Notes: a model not told the origin generated them from the letters alone. Positions 8,476 to 17,707 are shown, counted from the first letter of the stretch. The stretch is DNA of 64,000 nt from Alphaproteobacteria bacterium (GCA_024413465.1 JAKSVU010000003.1:62001-126000); one strand, 5' to 3'. Translations and numbers: made by a program.

Positions 8476-9177
8476 TTATTCCTTAACGTAGAGATTCCAA
8501 CGGTTGTTTAGTGTTGTTCCTTTTCCTAGATAACGGCGGGAAGCGATTTCTTTGTGGCAAAAATCAAAGAATTTATCTGACAATTTTAAATCCGATTGGT
8601 GCTTTTCCAATAGATAGCCTGCCTTTTGATACAGAAATGCTTTGCCGTATAAGGGTAGATATCGCTGTAATTTTTCTTCATCCAATGATGGAATTATATC
8701 TAGACAGGCTTCTAATTCTTCTAAACCACAAATCTTTTCAACAGCATCAATACAGTCTAGAATGGAGCGTTCTAAGTCCGTTACACGCACGCCGTTTTGT
8801 TCTGAAACGCCTTCGGAAATGCTGGTAAAAATTTGATGATACGAAACATCGTCAAAGTCGAACGGCTTGACTTTGCTTTGACTAACAAACGTCATATCAT
8901 AAAAGACCTGATTGGCATATCCGTAAAACTCCAAAGCAGCATGATGTGAAACACATGCTGTCGGGGAAATACAGGATGCGATTTCAAATTTGTTCTTAGT
9001 AGGCTGATGTGTTTCCAAGCTGACAGAAACGTATAAATCTTTTCTGACACGGCGGATCAATCCTTGCTTCAAGGCATCATCTAAATATTTGGAGGCATTC
9101 TTGTTCCAAAGAGCTTCGGCTTGTTTTCTGCCAAAGCATCCTAATGCTAAAAGTTTTTTATAAGAGTCTAAATTCAT
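8476..9177 (-). CDS. AbiEi-type antitoxin / transcriptional regulator
   Basis: This protein of about 233 residues has an N-terminal winged-helix region (LLALGCFGRKQAEALW...DDALKQGLIRRVRKDLYV) and the AbiEi antitoxin core (SCISPTACVSHHAALEFYG, VTDLERSILDCIDAV). AbiEi proteins repress their own operon and neutralise the AbiEii toxin encoded next. I chose the AUG at 9177 because the longer frame from 9213 begins with a low-complexity leader and lacks a ribosome-binding site, whereas GAGA lies about 10 nt before 9177. It is the first gene of the pair, as in other abiE operons. Confidence 0.8.
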   Translation of the reverse strand: MNLDSYKKLLALGCFGRKQAEALWNKNASKYLDDALKQGLIRRVRKDLYVSVSLETHQPTKNKFEIASCISPTACVSHHAALEFYGYANQVFYDMTFVSQSKVKPFDFDDVSYHQIFTSISEGVSEQNGVRVTDLERSILDCIDAVEKICGLEELEACLDIIPSLDEEKLQRYLPLYGKAFLYQKAGYLLEKHQSDLKLSDKFFDFCHKEIASRRYLGKGTTLNNRWNLYVKE

Positions 9178-9213
9178 TTTAATTTTTTCTCGATATATGT
9201 ATATATATAACAT

Positions 9214-9557
9214 AAATCGAGTTCTTTTTGAAATTATTTTTTACTTATTTCTATCAATTTTGTAATTTTTTCACTGATTTACAAGAATTTTTTGAAAATT
9301 GAGTTAAGATAATGAGTTTATTACAAACTCATTTCCATTGATTGTTTATGTCGATAAGAGAGTTCTAACTTAATTTTTTGTTGTTCTTTTTGAGATAAAG
9401 AAAACGTTTGTTGATTTATTTTTGGTGTGGGAGAGAGAGTTTCTCCAAACACTTTTGTGAGATGATCAGCATACCTAAAGAATTCCCAATTATTGCCACT
9501 ATATGTTCAGTTTGATAGTTAAAAACAATAATTGGCTGATTTTAGCCGTTTGTGAAT
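9214..9557. other. Non-coding gap between AbiE and the IS remnant
   Basis: No gene is visible. The stretch is AT-rich and contains one 10-bp inverted repeat (CCAATTATTG at 9486-9495 with CAATAATTGG at 9526-9535). The minus-strand promoter of the AbiE pair should lie at its left end. Confidence 0.4.
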
Positions 9558-9943
9558 ATGTCAATTTACAGTGGAGTAAGAAGCTTAAATAAGGAATTAT
9601 TAGCAGCTTTTTTTGAAAATGCCTTAGAATCAGAAATGGATGATCATTTATAGGCAAATCCTGGAGAAGTAATTGGGCAGAATTATCAACCTATTTTAAA
9701 TATCCAGAGAATATACGAAAAATAATATATACAACGAATTTAATAGAAGGTTTTAATCGACAATTGAGAAAAGTATCCAAAACAAGAAGTGTCTTCCCAA
9801 CAGATGAAAGTTTATTAAAATTGTTGTATTTAGCCACGAAAGATATAACTAAGAAATGGACGGGAATCCGCCCAGATTGGAATAAAATCATAATGCAATT
9901 GGATATTTTTTATGGGGAAAGGATAAGTAAATACTACCTGTAA
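9558..9943 (+). pseudogene. IS256-family transposase remnant
   Basis: Two pieces of an IS256 (Mutator-type) transposase survive. The first (9558-9653) encodes a short N-terminal piece ending in ALESEMDDHL and a stop. The second, in another frame, encodes the C-terminal block WAELSTYFKYPENIRK, IYTTNLIEGFNRQLRK and LLYLATKDITKKW, ending at 9943. Most of the central region, with the DDE acidic residues, is deleted. It is an inactive scar showing past insertion in the cargo zone. Terminal inverted repeats could not be delimited. Confidence 0.85.
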
Positions 9944-9955
9944 AAAAAGGCCGAT

Positions 9956-10030
9956 AAACATAGCGGGAAGCCCTCACTACGTCTGCAGGGCTAACGCCCC
10001 CTGACTTCGTTTAAGCTTCCTGCTATGTTT
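9956..10030. repeat. GC-rich nested palindrome
   Basis: An outer 16-bp inverted repeat with one mismatch (9956-9971 against 10015-10030) encloses an inner one (AGCCCT at 9969-9974 with AGGGCT at 9987-9992). It is clearly richer in GC than its surroundings and starts 12 bp after the IS256 remnant. It may be a folded repeat element or a strong RNA hairpin. No second copy was noticed in the window. Confidence 0.6.
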
Positions 10031-10037
10031 TTAATTG

Positions 10038-10063
10038 GATGACAAATCTGTCATCTTATTTTT
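10038..10063 (+). terminator. Rho-independent terminator
   Basis: A 7-bp stem (GATGACA at 10038-10044, TGTCATC at 10049-10055) with a 4-nt loop is followed by a T-rich run. It follows the IS256 remnant and the nested palindrome. Confidence 0.65.
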
Positions 10064-10568
10064 AACAAAAACTATGTTGGATGAAAAAAAAGTCCACAAT
10101 TCAAATTACACACCCTTATTAAATGTTATGACTGTATTTATTCATCTTATGTAGTCTAGTTAGAATTATGCTTTAGGTTTTGACTGTAGTTAGTTTAGTA
10201 TAGCCTTAAATGTTTTTTATCTTATTGAACCTACGTAATCTTGTAAATAAATTACATAATTTGCGCATAAAGGTATAAAAAACAGCCACCGGACTAGTGT
10301 ATTTAGTTTTTATATATAAACTACAACCAAAATAAAATGCTAAGTCCTATGGTCAATTTTTAAGATGTTGAAAAATTTGACATTGATGTCATAAATTCAA
10401 CTTATATTATGCAAAAACACAAGTAAACCAACCTATATCTAACAGGAATATAAGTTAAATATAAAAAAACAGCTCTAAACAAACGATTTTAGTTTTTACT
10501 GATAACTACATGTAAATTTTAGTTTCGTGCGCGTAGGGCTGAAAAATGATTCTTATTTCTTGTGTTTG
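10064..10568. other. Gap without recognisable genes
   Basis: This AT-rich stretch has many stops in all frames and no convincing coding region or RNA gene. It separates the IS remnant from the minus-strand toxin-antitoxin operon and may be decayed mobile DNA. Confidence 0.4.
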
Positions 10569-10844
10569 CTATTTCTTAAATAAATCAGAGTGCGAACCGA
10601 TATGAACGGCATATAATACTAATTCAGACTTCACTATTTTATAAACTAGCAACAAATCAGGTTTAACATGACATTCACGATAATTTTTATAATTACCACT
10701 TAAAGCATGGTTCTTGTATTTTTTATTTAATATTTTTTCTGCAAGTAAAGTATCTAAAACTAATTTGAGTTCTGCTTTATCTTTTGCATTTTTTATTTTC
10801 TTTACTTCCGTCTTGAATGCAGAAGAAACAACTAAGTCCAACAT
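10569..10844 (-). CDS. YafQ/RelE-type toxin (mRNA interferase)
   Basis: This 91-residue basic protein matches the YafQ branch of the RelE superfamily. Family features are an N-terminal strand and long helix (SSAFKTEVKKIKNAKD), then LNKKYKNHALSGNYKNYRECHVKPDLLLVYKI and a terminal H in VHIGSHSDLFKK. The conserved H, D and C-terminal H/F positions fit the catalytic surface. YafQ toxins cleave mRNA on the ribosome. It lies 3 bp after the antitoxin gene, as expected for a type II toxin-antitoxin operon, and probably stabilises the prophage. Confidence 0.88.
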   Translation of the reverse strand: MLDLVVSSAFKTEVKKIKNAKDKAELKLVLDTLLAEKILNKKYKNHALSGNYKNYRECHVKPDLLLVYKIVKSELVLYAVHIGSHSDLFKK

Positions 10845-10847
10845 TGT

Positions 10848-11117
10848 TTAAAGTCCTAAATCTTCCCACATTTCATCAGTATTTTTATAGTGTGTTAAAT
10901 CTTTTTTAGCTTCAACATCTGCTATAACTTTCGTCAAATATTCATTTGGCTCATATTCTGGTTTTAAAGTTGGCTTAAATGGTATTCCTTTATGAATAAT
11001 AACTTGCATTAAAAACATACGTATTGCTTCATTAAGGCTAATACCTAACTGATTCATAATATTTTCTGCATCTTCTTTAACTTTGCTATCAATTCTAGCT
11101 TGTATAAGTGAATTCAT
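10848..11117 (-). CDS. RelB/DinJ-type antitoxin
   Basis: This 89-residue protein has the ribbon-helix-helix N-terminus of DinJ/RelB antitoxins (LIQARIDSKVKEDAENIMNQLG, then ISLNEAIRMFLMQ). The C-terminal part is acidic and would wrap the toxin. RelB-type proteins repress their own operon, and a palindrome lies directly upstream at 11136-11151. It is the first gene of the pair and is followed after 3 bp by the YafQ-like toxin. A GGAGAAAA ribosome-binding site precedes the AUG. Confidence 0.88.
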   Translation of the reverse strand: MNSLIQARIDSKVKEDAENIMNQLGISLNEAIRMFLMQVIIHKGIPFKPTLKPEYEPNEYLTKVIADVEAKKDLTHYKNTDEMWEDLGL

Positions 11118-11135
11118 TATTTTTCTCCTAAAATA

Positions 11136-11151
11136 TATTATAAATATAATA
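11136..11151 (-). promoter_or_regulatory. Candidate operator of the toxin-antitoxin operon
   Basis: A perfect 7-bp inverted repeat (TATTATA, AA, TATAATA) lies 19 bp before the antitoxin start and includes a TATAAT-like -10 element. RelB-type antitoxins bind such palindromes over their own promoter. Confidence 0.55.
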
Positions 11152-11198
11152 CATTATACATACATTGTCAATACATATTTAGTTGTATCTTAGAAGTT

Positions 11199-11516
11199 TC
11201 AATATTCTTCTGCTAGCATTATAGTCAAAATTCTGTTTGTAACATTAGGATTGCTTGGATCTTCTGATAAATACTCACAATTTAAGTCATAATAGTCAAT
11301 TTTCCAGTAGATTTTATCGCCTTTATAGTCAAAACTACCAAAATCATGCTCACCATAAGGATCGTTTTCTTCATTAAAGTCAGAAAAATCTATAACTTTT
11401 TGCATAATAGCATTTAAATCTTCATCACTTTTAGAAAAAATACCTCTAGTTAGCATAACATGACCATCTGGAAGCTTATGTCTTAATTCATCGTTTAAAG
11501 TTTTAATATCAGCCAT
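11199..11516 (-). CDS. DUF3768 domain protein
   Basis: This 105-residue protein matches DUF3768 along its length: IKTLNDELR at the start, the NDPYGEHDFGSFDY block in the middle, KIYWKIDYYD, and the C-terminal VTNRILTIMLAEEY. The family is common on plasmids and phages of alphaproteobacteria, and its function is unknown. It is the last gene of a minus-strand cluster with the frameshifted 11522-11727 gene and the 11727-11981 gene, with nearly no gaps, so they were probably one operon. Confidence 0.8.
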   Translation of the reverse strand: MADIKTLNDELRHKLPDGHVMLTRGIFSKSDEDLNAIMQKVIDFSDFNEENDPYGEHDFGSFDYKGDKIYWKIDYYDLNCEYLSEDPSNPNVTNRILTIMLAEEY

Positions 11517-11521
11517 AGCTT

Positions 11522-11727
11522 TTACTCCACGTCAAACCAAGACATCACAACAGAGAGTAGGTGATTATAATCTCCACTAGTTGCTTCTGCTATAAAGTTG
11601 TCAATTTCATCCTTTGTTAATCATGTCTGCGCATTGCTCTGGTACATATACCAATTATATTGAAAGCATTACCATCTTGACCGATAATTTCTACTGTTAT
11701 ATTTGGATATTTTATAGAATTAGTCAT
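11522..11727 (-). pseudogene. Small mobile-element gene with a frameshift
   Basis: Reading from 11727 on the minus strand gives a protein starting NSIKYPNITVEIIGQDGNAF, which stops early after 36 codons. Shifting the frame near 11618-11622 continues as LTKDEIDNFIAEATSGDYNHL and ends in SWFDVE at 11522. The two parts join into one plausible protein of about 67 residues, a small family found beside DUF3768 genes. A one-base indel has probably inactivated it. Its start overlaps the stop of the upstream gene by one base (TAATG). Confidence 0.65.
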
Positions 11728-11981
11728 TAGTTTGATCCTTCTGTCAAAAATGTTTTAAATCTGCGAAGAGCTTGTTTAACGGAAGTATGACTTCTTTTAC
11801 CATATGATGATTTTTCACCAGTATTTTCATATAATGGTAGGATTTCTGCTATATTTTGCGCAAGATGTTCAAGAGTGATAGATTCATTACGACATAATCT
11901 TTCAATGCGCATTTCATAATCTAAAGCAGTAGAAGGTTTGTAGTTATTTTCTAATAGCCAATTTTTGAATGAGTTTAACAT
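11727..11981 (-). CDS. Hypothetical protein, SAM-like/core-binding-like
   Basis: This 84-residue protein resembles the SAM-like core-binding domain of tyrosine recombinases: FKNWLLENNYKPSTALDYEMRIERL at the N-terminus and an SVKQALRRFKTFL helix near the end. There is no catalytic domain. It heads a minus-strand cluster with the frameshifted gene and DUF3768. It could be a recombinase fragment or a free-standing DNA-binding protein. AAAGGAAAA precedes the AUG as ribosome-binding site. Confidence 0.6.
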   Translation of the reverse strand: MLNSFKNWLLENNYKPSTALDYEMRIERLCRNESITLEHLAQNIAEILPLYENTGEKSSYGKRSHTSVKQALRRFKTFLTEGSN

Positions 11982-12155
11982 TGTATTTTCCTTTCATAGT
12001 GTTTTTTTCTGTTTACAATTATATTATGTCGTGAAAAAACTCATTCGCGAGCCCCTAAAATTCACCCGTGCGTAACTTTTTTGGTAACATTTTGCTTTTG
12101 CTTGGACAAGAATGATGATTATGGACGGGAAAATAAGGAGAATATAAACTATCAT

Positions 12156-12206
12156 CAAACTAAATATAACCTATATCCGCAAAAAATATAGGTTATATTT
12201 AGTTTG
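12156..12206. repeat. Perfect 21-bp inverted repeat
   Basis: Bases 12156-12176 are the exact reverse complement of 12186-12206, with a 9-nt loop. The structure lies 16 bp past the stop of the minus-strand gene at 12222. It may terminate that gene, although no U-tract follows the stem on that strand. Confidence 0.75.
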
Positions 12207-12221
12207 TTTGTACATAAAAAA

Positions 12222-12620
12222 TTAATCTATTCCCAATGATTTACAGGTAAGTGAAGTCAAAATATCTTTACCCATATCTACAGCAAGATTAATAGAAAAG
12301 TTTTTAATTTTATGAAAAATTCCATCATTCTTAAGTGCTTCCAAAAAATGTAATCCCTGAGATGTTATTCTCAATTTAGCCCTATTAGCAGGAAGTGGTT
12401 TACTATATTGGGGACCAACAAAAAAGCAAGGACCTAATTCTTCAATTAGCTTACTATCTTTTGCTAAAAAGAAATGTCCTATAAATTTATCGTTAAAAGT
12501 GTCAATAGCATTTGTTTTTTCTTGAATTTGCTTAGCAAAAGTATCCAAAAGCATATAAAAGTTTTCGTCATCTGCTAAGGTTTGAAGCATTATTTTTATT
12601 AACTCAAAATCTTGTTTCAT
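12222..12620 (-). CDS. DUF2513-like protein
   Basis: This 132-residue protein resembles DUF2513: FELIKIMLQTLADDEN at the start and a C-terminal RITSQGLHFLEALKNDGIFHKIK block. DUF2513 proteins are small, found on mobile elements and of unknown function, with a winged-helix-like layout. It stands alone on the minus strand ahead of the divergently transcribed hsdR gene, so it might regulate that promoter region. That is only a positional guess. Confidence 0.6.
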   Translation of the reverse strand: MKQDFELIKIMLQTLADDENFYMLLDTFAKQIQEKTNAIDTFNDKFIGHFFLAKDSKLIEELGPCFFVGPQYSKPLPANRAKLRITSQGLHFLEALKNDGIFHKIKNFSINLAVDMGKDILTSLTCKSLGID

Positions 12621-12776
12621 TATATTTATCCTTTAATCCAATATAATCATATATAAAAAGTATTATCAATATAAAATAATTATTTACAACATCTGTATAC
12701 TTAAAAAATATTTTTTTATTGAATCTCAAATAGTTTTATATTAGCCTTATGCATAATATTATAATGGAAATAAAAG

Positions 12777-15257
12777 ATGGCTGGAACTGAAGCTGAAGCA
12801 CGAATTAAAATTAATAAAATGCTAGAAGAAGCCGGATGGCGATTGTGTGATGATACTAATGGTAAGAAAAATGTTGATTTAGAAACTGCTACATTAGTAA
12901 GGCGAAACGAACAAGAACGTAAAGGTGCAATAGATTATCTTTTGTTAGATAGTCATAATTTTCCTTTATGTGTTTTAGAAGCTAAAAAAGAAAGTATTAA
13001 TCCGTTAATGGCTAAAGACCAAGCAAGAGCATATGCTGAAGCACAAGGAATACGTTTTGTAATTTTATCAAATAGTCAAATACACTATCTTTGGGATATT
13101 AAAAGTGGAAATCCTCAAGTTATAACATCTATGCCAACACAAGAATCTCTTGAAAATAAGAAAGAATTTAAGCCTAATCCCCAAAATTTATCTTCTGTTG
13201 ATATCATTCCTGAATATGTAGCTCTTTTGAAAAATCCTCATTTATTGGCTGAGCCTCAATATCAAGACAAAGAAAAAAGAAGTACTTTTTGTTGGGATAA
13301 TGGTTATCGCATTTTAAGATCATATCAAATAGATGCAGTTAAAGCAGTTCAAAAATCAGCAACTACTGGACAAGATAGATTTTTATTAGAGATGGCTACT
13401 GGTTTAGGAAAAACCCTGACAGCTGGAGCTTTGATTCATTTATTTTTGTCGACAGAAAATGCACATCGTGTTTTGTTTTTAGTCGATAGACTTGAATTAG
13501 AAAATCAAGCGAAAAAGAATTTTGATTCATATTTAAATGCATATACTTCAGTTATTTACAAACAAAATAAAACTGACTGGAAAAAGGCACAAATTGTTAT
13601 TACAACAATTCAGAGTTTATTAGTTGATAATAAATACAAGAAACTATTTTCGCCAACAGATTTTGATCTTTTAATATCCGATGAAGCACACAGATGCATA
13701 GGTGGAAACTCTCGTTCTGTTTTCGAGTATTTTATTGGCTATAAATTAGGATTAACTGCAACACCAAAAGATTATATTAAAAATATTGATATTGATAAAC
13801 TTAAAGAACAAGATCCAAAATCATTAGAAAGACGAATTTTACTAGATACATATAAAACATTTGGATGTGAAAGTGGTGAACCAACATTTAGATATTCACT
13901 GCTTGATGGTGTAAAAGGAGGATATTTAATTAATCCTGTTATTGTAGATGCCAGAACAGAAGTAACTACCGATTTATTATCAGAAAAAGGATATGCTGTT
14001 GTTACAACCAATGAAAATGGCGATGAAATTTCAGAATCAATGTATCAAAAAGATTTTGAGAAGAAGTTTTTTTCAGATAGAACAAATGTAGTATTTTGCA
14101 AAACTTTTATGGAAAATGCATTAAAAGATCCTATTTCTGGAGAAATTGGAAAGAGTTTAATATTTTGTGTTAGTCAGAACCACTGTGCTAAAATCACACA
14201 GATATTAAATGAAATTGCTGATAAGATGTATCCAGGAAAATATAATTCTGAATTTGCTGCACAAATAACATCCAATGTTATAGATGCGCAACAATCAACA
14301 ATTGATTTTTCAAATGATAAATTAAATGGTCGTAGTCGTTTTATGGAAGGATATGAAACCAGCAAAACTAGAGTTTGTGTTACTGTAGGGATGATGACTA
14401 CTGGATATGATTGTTCTGATATTTTAAATATTGCTTTAATGCGCCCGGTATTTTCACCAACTGATTTTGTTCAGATTAAAGGGCGAGGCACAAGAAAACA
14501 TACATTCAAATACATAGATGAAAACAAACAAATCATCTCTGTTGAAAAAGAACAATTTAAATTTTTTGATTTCTTTGCTAATTGTCAATATTTTGATGAA
14601 GAATTTAATTATGATGAAGAATTAAAACTTCCCGCTTTAGGATATAAAAACGCAGGCAATGGCGGAGGCGGCATTCCTATTGATGAGATTATTGTAGATG
14701 TGCCAGATATTATTAAAACAATGGACGTTAAAGCTGTTGGTTCAGATGGAATGCGCATTGACAGAGAGTTTTTCCAAAAAACAGAAGAAACTATTAAATC
14801 TGATGTAGATATTAAAACTGCAGTTGATAATGAAAATTGGGATAGAGCAATTGCACTTGTTAAAGAAAAATATGAAAATCAGCCTGATTTATATATGAAT
14901 TTGGAAAAAATTAAAAAATCACAAAATCTTGACCGTAGGATTACTTGGAGAGAGGTTTTAGAAAAGGTATTTGGTTTTATTGATACTTTCAAAAATAAAG
15001 ATGATTTATTAGAAGATGAATGCGATACCTTTATTTCTATTTATAAACCTGAGCCGGAAGTTGTTCCTTTTATTAAGAATTTTATAAAAGCGTATACGGT
15101 AGATGGGCATTTTAGAGAGATAATTGATACAAAAACATTTCCTCAACTTAATTTTTATCCTGGATTTTCCGTAGAAGATTATAAAAATCTTAATGATTAT
15201 AAGAATATATTACCAACATATATTAAGGAAAATATTAACTTAAATACGTATATGTAA
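12777..15257 (+). CDS. hsdR: Type I restriction endonuclease subunit R
   Basis: This 826-residue protein is the motor and nuclease subunit of a type I restriction system, which cuts incoming DNA not methylated at the recognition site. The N-terminal nuclease has D53 (AIDYLLL) and E68-x-K70 (VLEAKK). The SF2 translocase follows with Walker A MATGLGKT (about 206-213), DEAH box (about 302-305), LGLTATP, and late motifs TTGYDCSD and QIKGRGTRKH. A C-terminal helical region from about residue 650 probably docks to the methylase. It is followed 13 bp later by the fused methylase/specificity gene. This is the main defence cargo of the prophage. Confidence 0.93.
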   Translation: MAGTEAEARIKINKMLEEAGWRLCDDTNGKKNVDLETATLVRRNEQERKGAIDYLLLDSHNFPLCVLEAKKESINPLMAKDQARAYAEAQGIRFVILSNSQIHYLWDIKSGNPQVITSMPTQESLENKKEFKPNPQNLSSVDIIPEYVALLKNPHLLAEPQYQDKEKRSTFCWDNGYRILRSYQIDAVKAVQKSATTGQDRFLLEMATGLGKTLTAGALIHLFLSTENAHRVLFLVDRLELENQAKKNFDSYLNAYTSVIYKQNKTDWKKAQIVITTIQSLLVDNKYKKLFSPTDFDLLISDEAHRCIGGNSRSVFEYFIGYKLGLTATPKDYIKNIDIDKLKEQDPKSLERRILLDTYKTFGCESGEPTFRYSLLDGVKGGYLINPVIVDARTEVTTDLLSEKGYAVVTTNENGDEISESMYQKDFEKKFFSDRTNVVFCKTFMENALKDPISGEIGKSLIFCVSQNHCAKITQILNEIADKMYPGKYNSEFAAQITSNVIDAQQSTIDFSNDKLNGRSRFMEGYETSKTRVCVTVGMMTTGYDCSDILNIALMRPVFSPTDFVQIKGRGTRKHTFKYIDENKQIISVEKEQFKFFDFFANCQYFDEEFNYDEELKLPALGYKNAGNGGGGIPIDEIIVDVPDIIKTMDVKAVGSDGMRIDREFFQKTEETIKSDVDIKTAVDNENWDRAIALVKEKYENQPDLYMNLEKIKKSQNLDRRITWREVLEKVFGFIDTFKNKDDLLEDECDTFISIYKPEPEVVPFIKNFIKAYTVDGHFREIIDTKTFPQLNFYPGFSVEDYKNLNDYKNILPTYIKENINLNTYM

Positions 15258-15270
15258 AAGGAAATTCAAT

Positions 15271-17706
15271 ATGTTAGATAAATCTACAAAGACAATTATT
15301 AATAATGCTAGGGATGTTTTAGTTGGAAAAGTTCCTAATCCGCAAAGCCAAGTAGATTTAATAACCATAGCCATGATTTACAAATTTATGGATGATATGG
15401 ATATGCAAAATATTGAATTAGGTGGTAATAGAGTATTTTTTACTGACGATTTAGAGACCTATGCCTGGCGTAATCTTCTTGCTGCAAAATATAATAATTG
15501 GGACAGATTATCGTTATACTCTGAAGCATTAGATAAATTGCAAATTGCTAAACAAATTCCAGAGCTATTCAGAAAAATATTTAAAGGTGCTTTTTTGCCT
15601 TTTAGGGATGGAGCAACTCTAACATTGTTTTTAAAGGAAATTGATCAATTAACGTATGACAATTCAGAAAATTTAGGAAATGCATTTGAATATTTGCTTT
15701 CTGTTATGGGGTCTCAGGGTGATGCCGGGCAATTCAGAACACCGAGACATATTATAGATTTTATCGTAGAAGTTGTAAATCCTAGCAAAACAGACACAAT
15801 TTTGGATCCAGCTTGTGGAACTGCAGGTTTCTTAATATCTGCATATAAACATATATTGGCAAAAGCAAAAGAAACAAACACTCCATTAACACCAGAGCAA
15901 ATGAAAAAGCTTACAGGAAACATTGTAGGATATGATATTTCACCAGATATGGTTAAACTTGCTTCTGTAAATTTATTTTTACATCAATTTGCACAACCTA
16001 AAATATATGAATATGATACATTGACATCAGAAGAACGGTGGTCAGATAAATTTGATGTCATCCTTGCCAACCCACCATTTATGACACCAAAAGGAGGTAT
16101 TCAGCCACATAGTAAGTTTGGGGTAAAAGCCAATCGCGCCGAAGTTTTGTTTGTTGATTATATGATGGAACATCTAAATATTAGAGGTAAAGCCGGTTTT
16201 GTTGTGCCTGAAGGAATTATATTCCAATCAGCAACAGCTTATAAATCGTTGCGTAAAATGATGATTGAAGATGATTATCTTTATGCAGTTGTGAGTTTAC
16301 CTAGTGGCGTATTTAATCCATATTCAGGCGTTAAAACATCTATTTTATTTTTTGATAGAGAACTTGCTAAACAAACTAAAGACATTTTGTTTATAAAGAT
16401 TGATAATGATGGTTATGATTTAGGTGCTCAACGTCGTCAGATTAAAGATAATGATTTACCGGAAGCTATTGAACTTTTGAAATTGTGGCAAAAATCTATT
16501 ACTTCCGGCACAATAGATGAAAAAATAAGCAAATCTAAACGGGTTACTATTGTTTCTAAAGAAAAATTAGCTGAAGATGGAGAATATAACCTTTCAGCTT
16601 CTCGCTACCAAGAAACGCAAGATTTTTCTAACTGCCAGTACGATATGGTAAAACTGATAGAACAATTGGAAAATGTTAAATATACCAACAAGATTCAAAA
16701 ATCGGAATTTCTTGAAAAAGGCTTATATCCTATTGTTGATCAATCAGAGGACTACATAGCAGGATATTGGAATAATCCAGAAGATATTTTTAAAGTAACA
16801 AAACCTGTTGTTATATTTGGTGATCATACGAGAAATATTAAATATGTGGATTTTGATTTTGTTTTGGGAGCTGATGGAGTAAAGATATTATTACCAAATG
16901 ACAAGTGGAATACTAGGTTTTTCTATTATTTATTAAAATCAATAGATATCAGAAATTTAGGGTATTCTCGCCATTTTAAAGAACTAAAGGATAAAGAAAT
17001 CCCTTTACCTCCAATATCGGTTCAAGAAGAGATTGTTAAGGAATTAGATGCTTACCAAGCTATTATAGAGGGCGCTCAAAAAGTCGTAGATAACTGGAAA
17101 CCCACTTTCAAAATCAACCCGAATTGGGAAAAAGTAAAATTGGACGATATATTTATTGAAATTAAAAATGGAAAAAATGTGGAACAATTAGACTCAGATG
17201 GGAAATATAAAGTTAGCAGAATTCAGACTATTTCTGATGGGACTGTTAATTTATCAAAAGTTAAATATACAAATGATGATGTTTCCGAAAAAGATTTTTT
17301 TCAAAAAGGAGATATTTTACTTAGCCATATAAACAGTTTTGAACATTTAGCAAAATCAGCCATTTTTAATTATGATGAGAAAGTTGTACATGGGGTAAAT
17401 CTTATTAGATTTTCGCCAGATAAAACCAAAATTGTTCCAGAATATATGGCGTATTACTTCAAAAAGAACGAATTTATAGATAAAGCAAGAAGTTTTGCGC
17501 AACGAGCTGTTAATCAAGCAAGTATAAAGACAAGTGATCTCAAAAACATTGAAGTATATATACCATCACTTGAAGAACAAAAGGTAATTGTGGCTCAAAT
17601 AGAACAAGAAGAACAATATGTTGAAGCCTGCAAGAAGTTGATAGAACTGAATAAACAAAAAATCTCCAACAAAATCAAATCCATCTGGAACTGTGATGAG
17701 GACTAA
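15271..17706 (+). CDS. hsdM: Fused type I methylase-specificity protein (HsdM-HsdS)
   Basis: This 811-residue protein joins the N6-adenine methylase and the DNA-recognition subunit. The methylase part has an HsdM N-terminal helical domain, the AdoMet motif DPACGTAGF (about 179-187) and the catalytic NPPF (267-270). After about residue 440 two specificity half-domains follow, each a target recognition domain plus a conserved helix: the first ends in IPLPPISVQEEIVKELDAYQ, the second in IEVYIPSLEEQKVIVAQIEQ. Two recognition domains imply a bipartite target. In the usual organisation M and S are separate genes, so the fusion is notable. A ribosome-binding site AAAGGAAA lies before the AUG. Confidence 0.92.
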   Translation: MLDKSTKTIINNARDVLVGKVPNPQSQVDLITIAMIYKFMDDMDMQNIELGGNRVFFTDDLETYAWRNLLAAKYNNWDRLSLYSEALDKLQIAKQIPELFRKIFKGAFLPFRDGATLTLFLKEIDQLTYDNSENLGNAFEYLLSVMGSQGDAGQFRTPRHIIDFIVEVVNPSKTDTILDPACGTAGFLISAYKHILAKAKETNTPLTPEQMKKLTGNIVGYDISPDMVKLASVNLFLHQFAQPKIYEYDTLTSEERWSDKFDVILANPPFMTPKGGIQPHSKFGVKANRAEVLFVDYMMEHLNIRGKAGFVVPEGIIFQSATAYKSLRKMMIEDDYLYAVVSLPSGVFNPYSGVKTSILFFDRELAKQTKDILFIKIDNDGYDLGAQRRQIKDNDLPEAIELLKLWQKSITSGTIDEKISKSKRVTIVSKEKLAEDGEYNLSASRYQETQDFSNCQYDMVKLIEQLENVKYTNKIQKSEFLEKGLYPIVDQSEDYIAGYWNNPEDIFKVTKPVVIFGDHTRNIKYVDFDFVLGADGVKILLPNDKWNTRFFYYLLKSIDIRNLGYSRHFKELKDKEIPLPPISVQEEIVKELDAYQAIIEGAQKVVDNWKPTFKINPNWEKVKLDDIFIEIKNGKNVEQLDSDGKYKVSRIQTISDGTVNLSKVKYTNDDVSEKDFFQKGDILLSHINSFEHLAKSAIFNYDEKVVHGVNLIRFSPDKTKIVPEYMAYYFKKNEFIDKARSFAQRAVNQASIKTSDLKNIEVYIPSLEEQKVIVAQIEQEEQYVEACKKLIELNKQKISNKIKSIWNCDED

Positions 17707-17707
17707 T

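Noticed and set aside
9486-9535. 10-bp inverted repeat as an IS256 terminal repeat
   Set aside because: Both arms lie upstream of the remnant and do not bracket it, so they cannot be the ends of that element.
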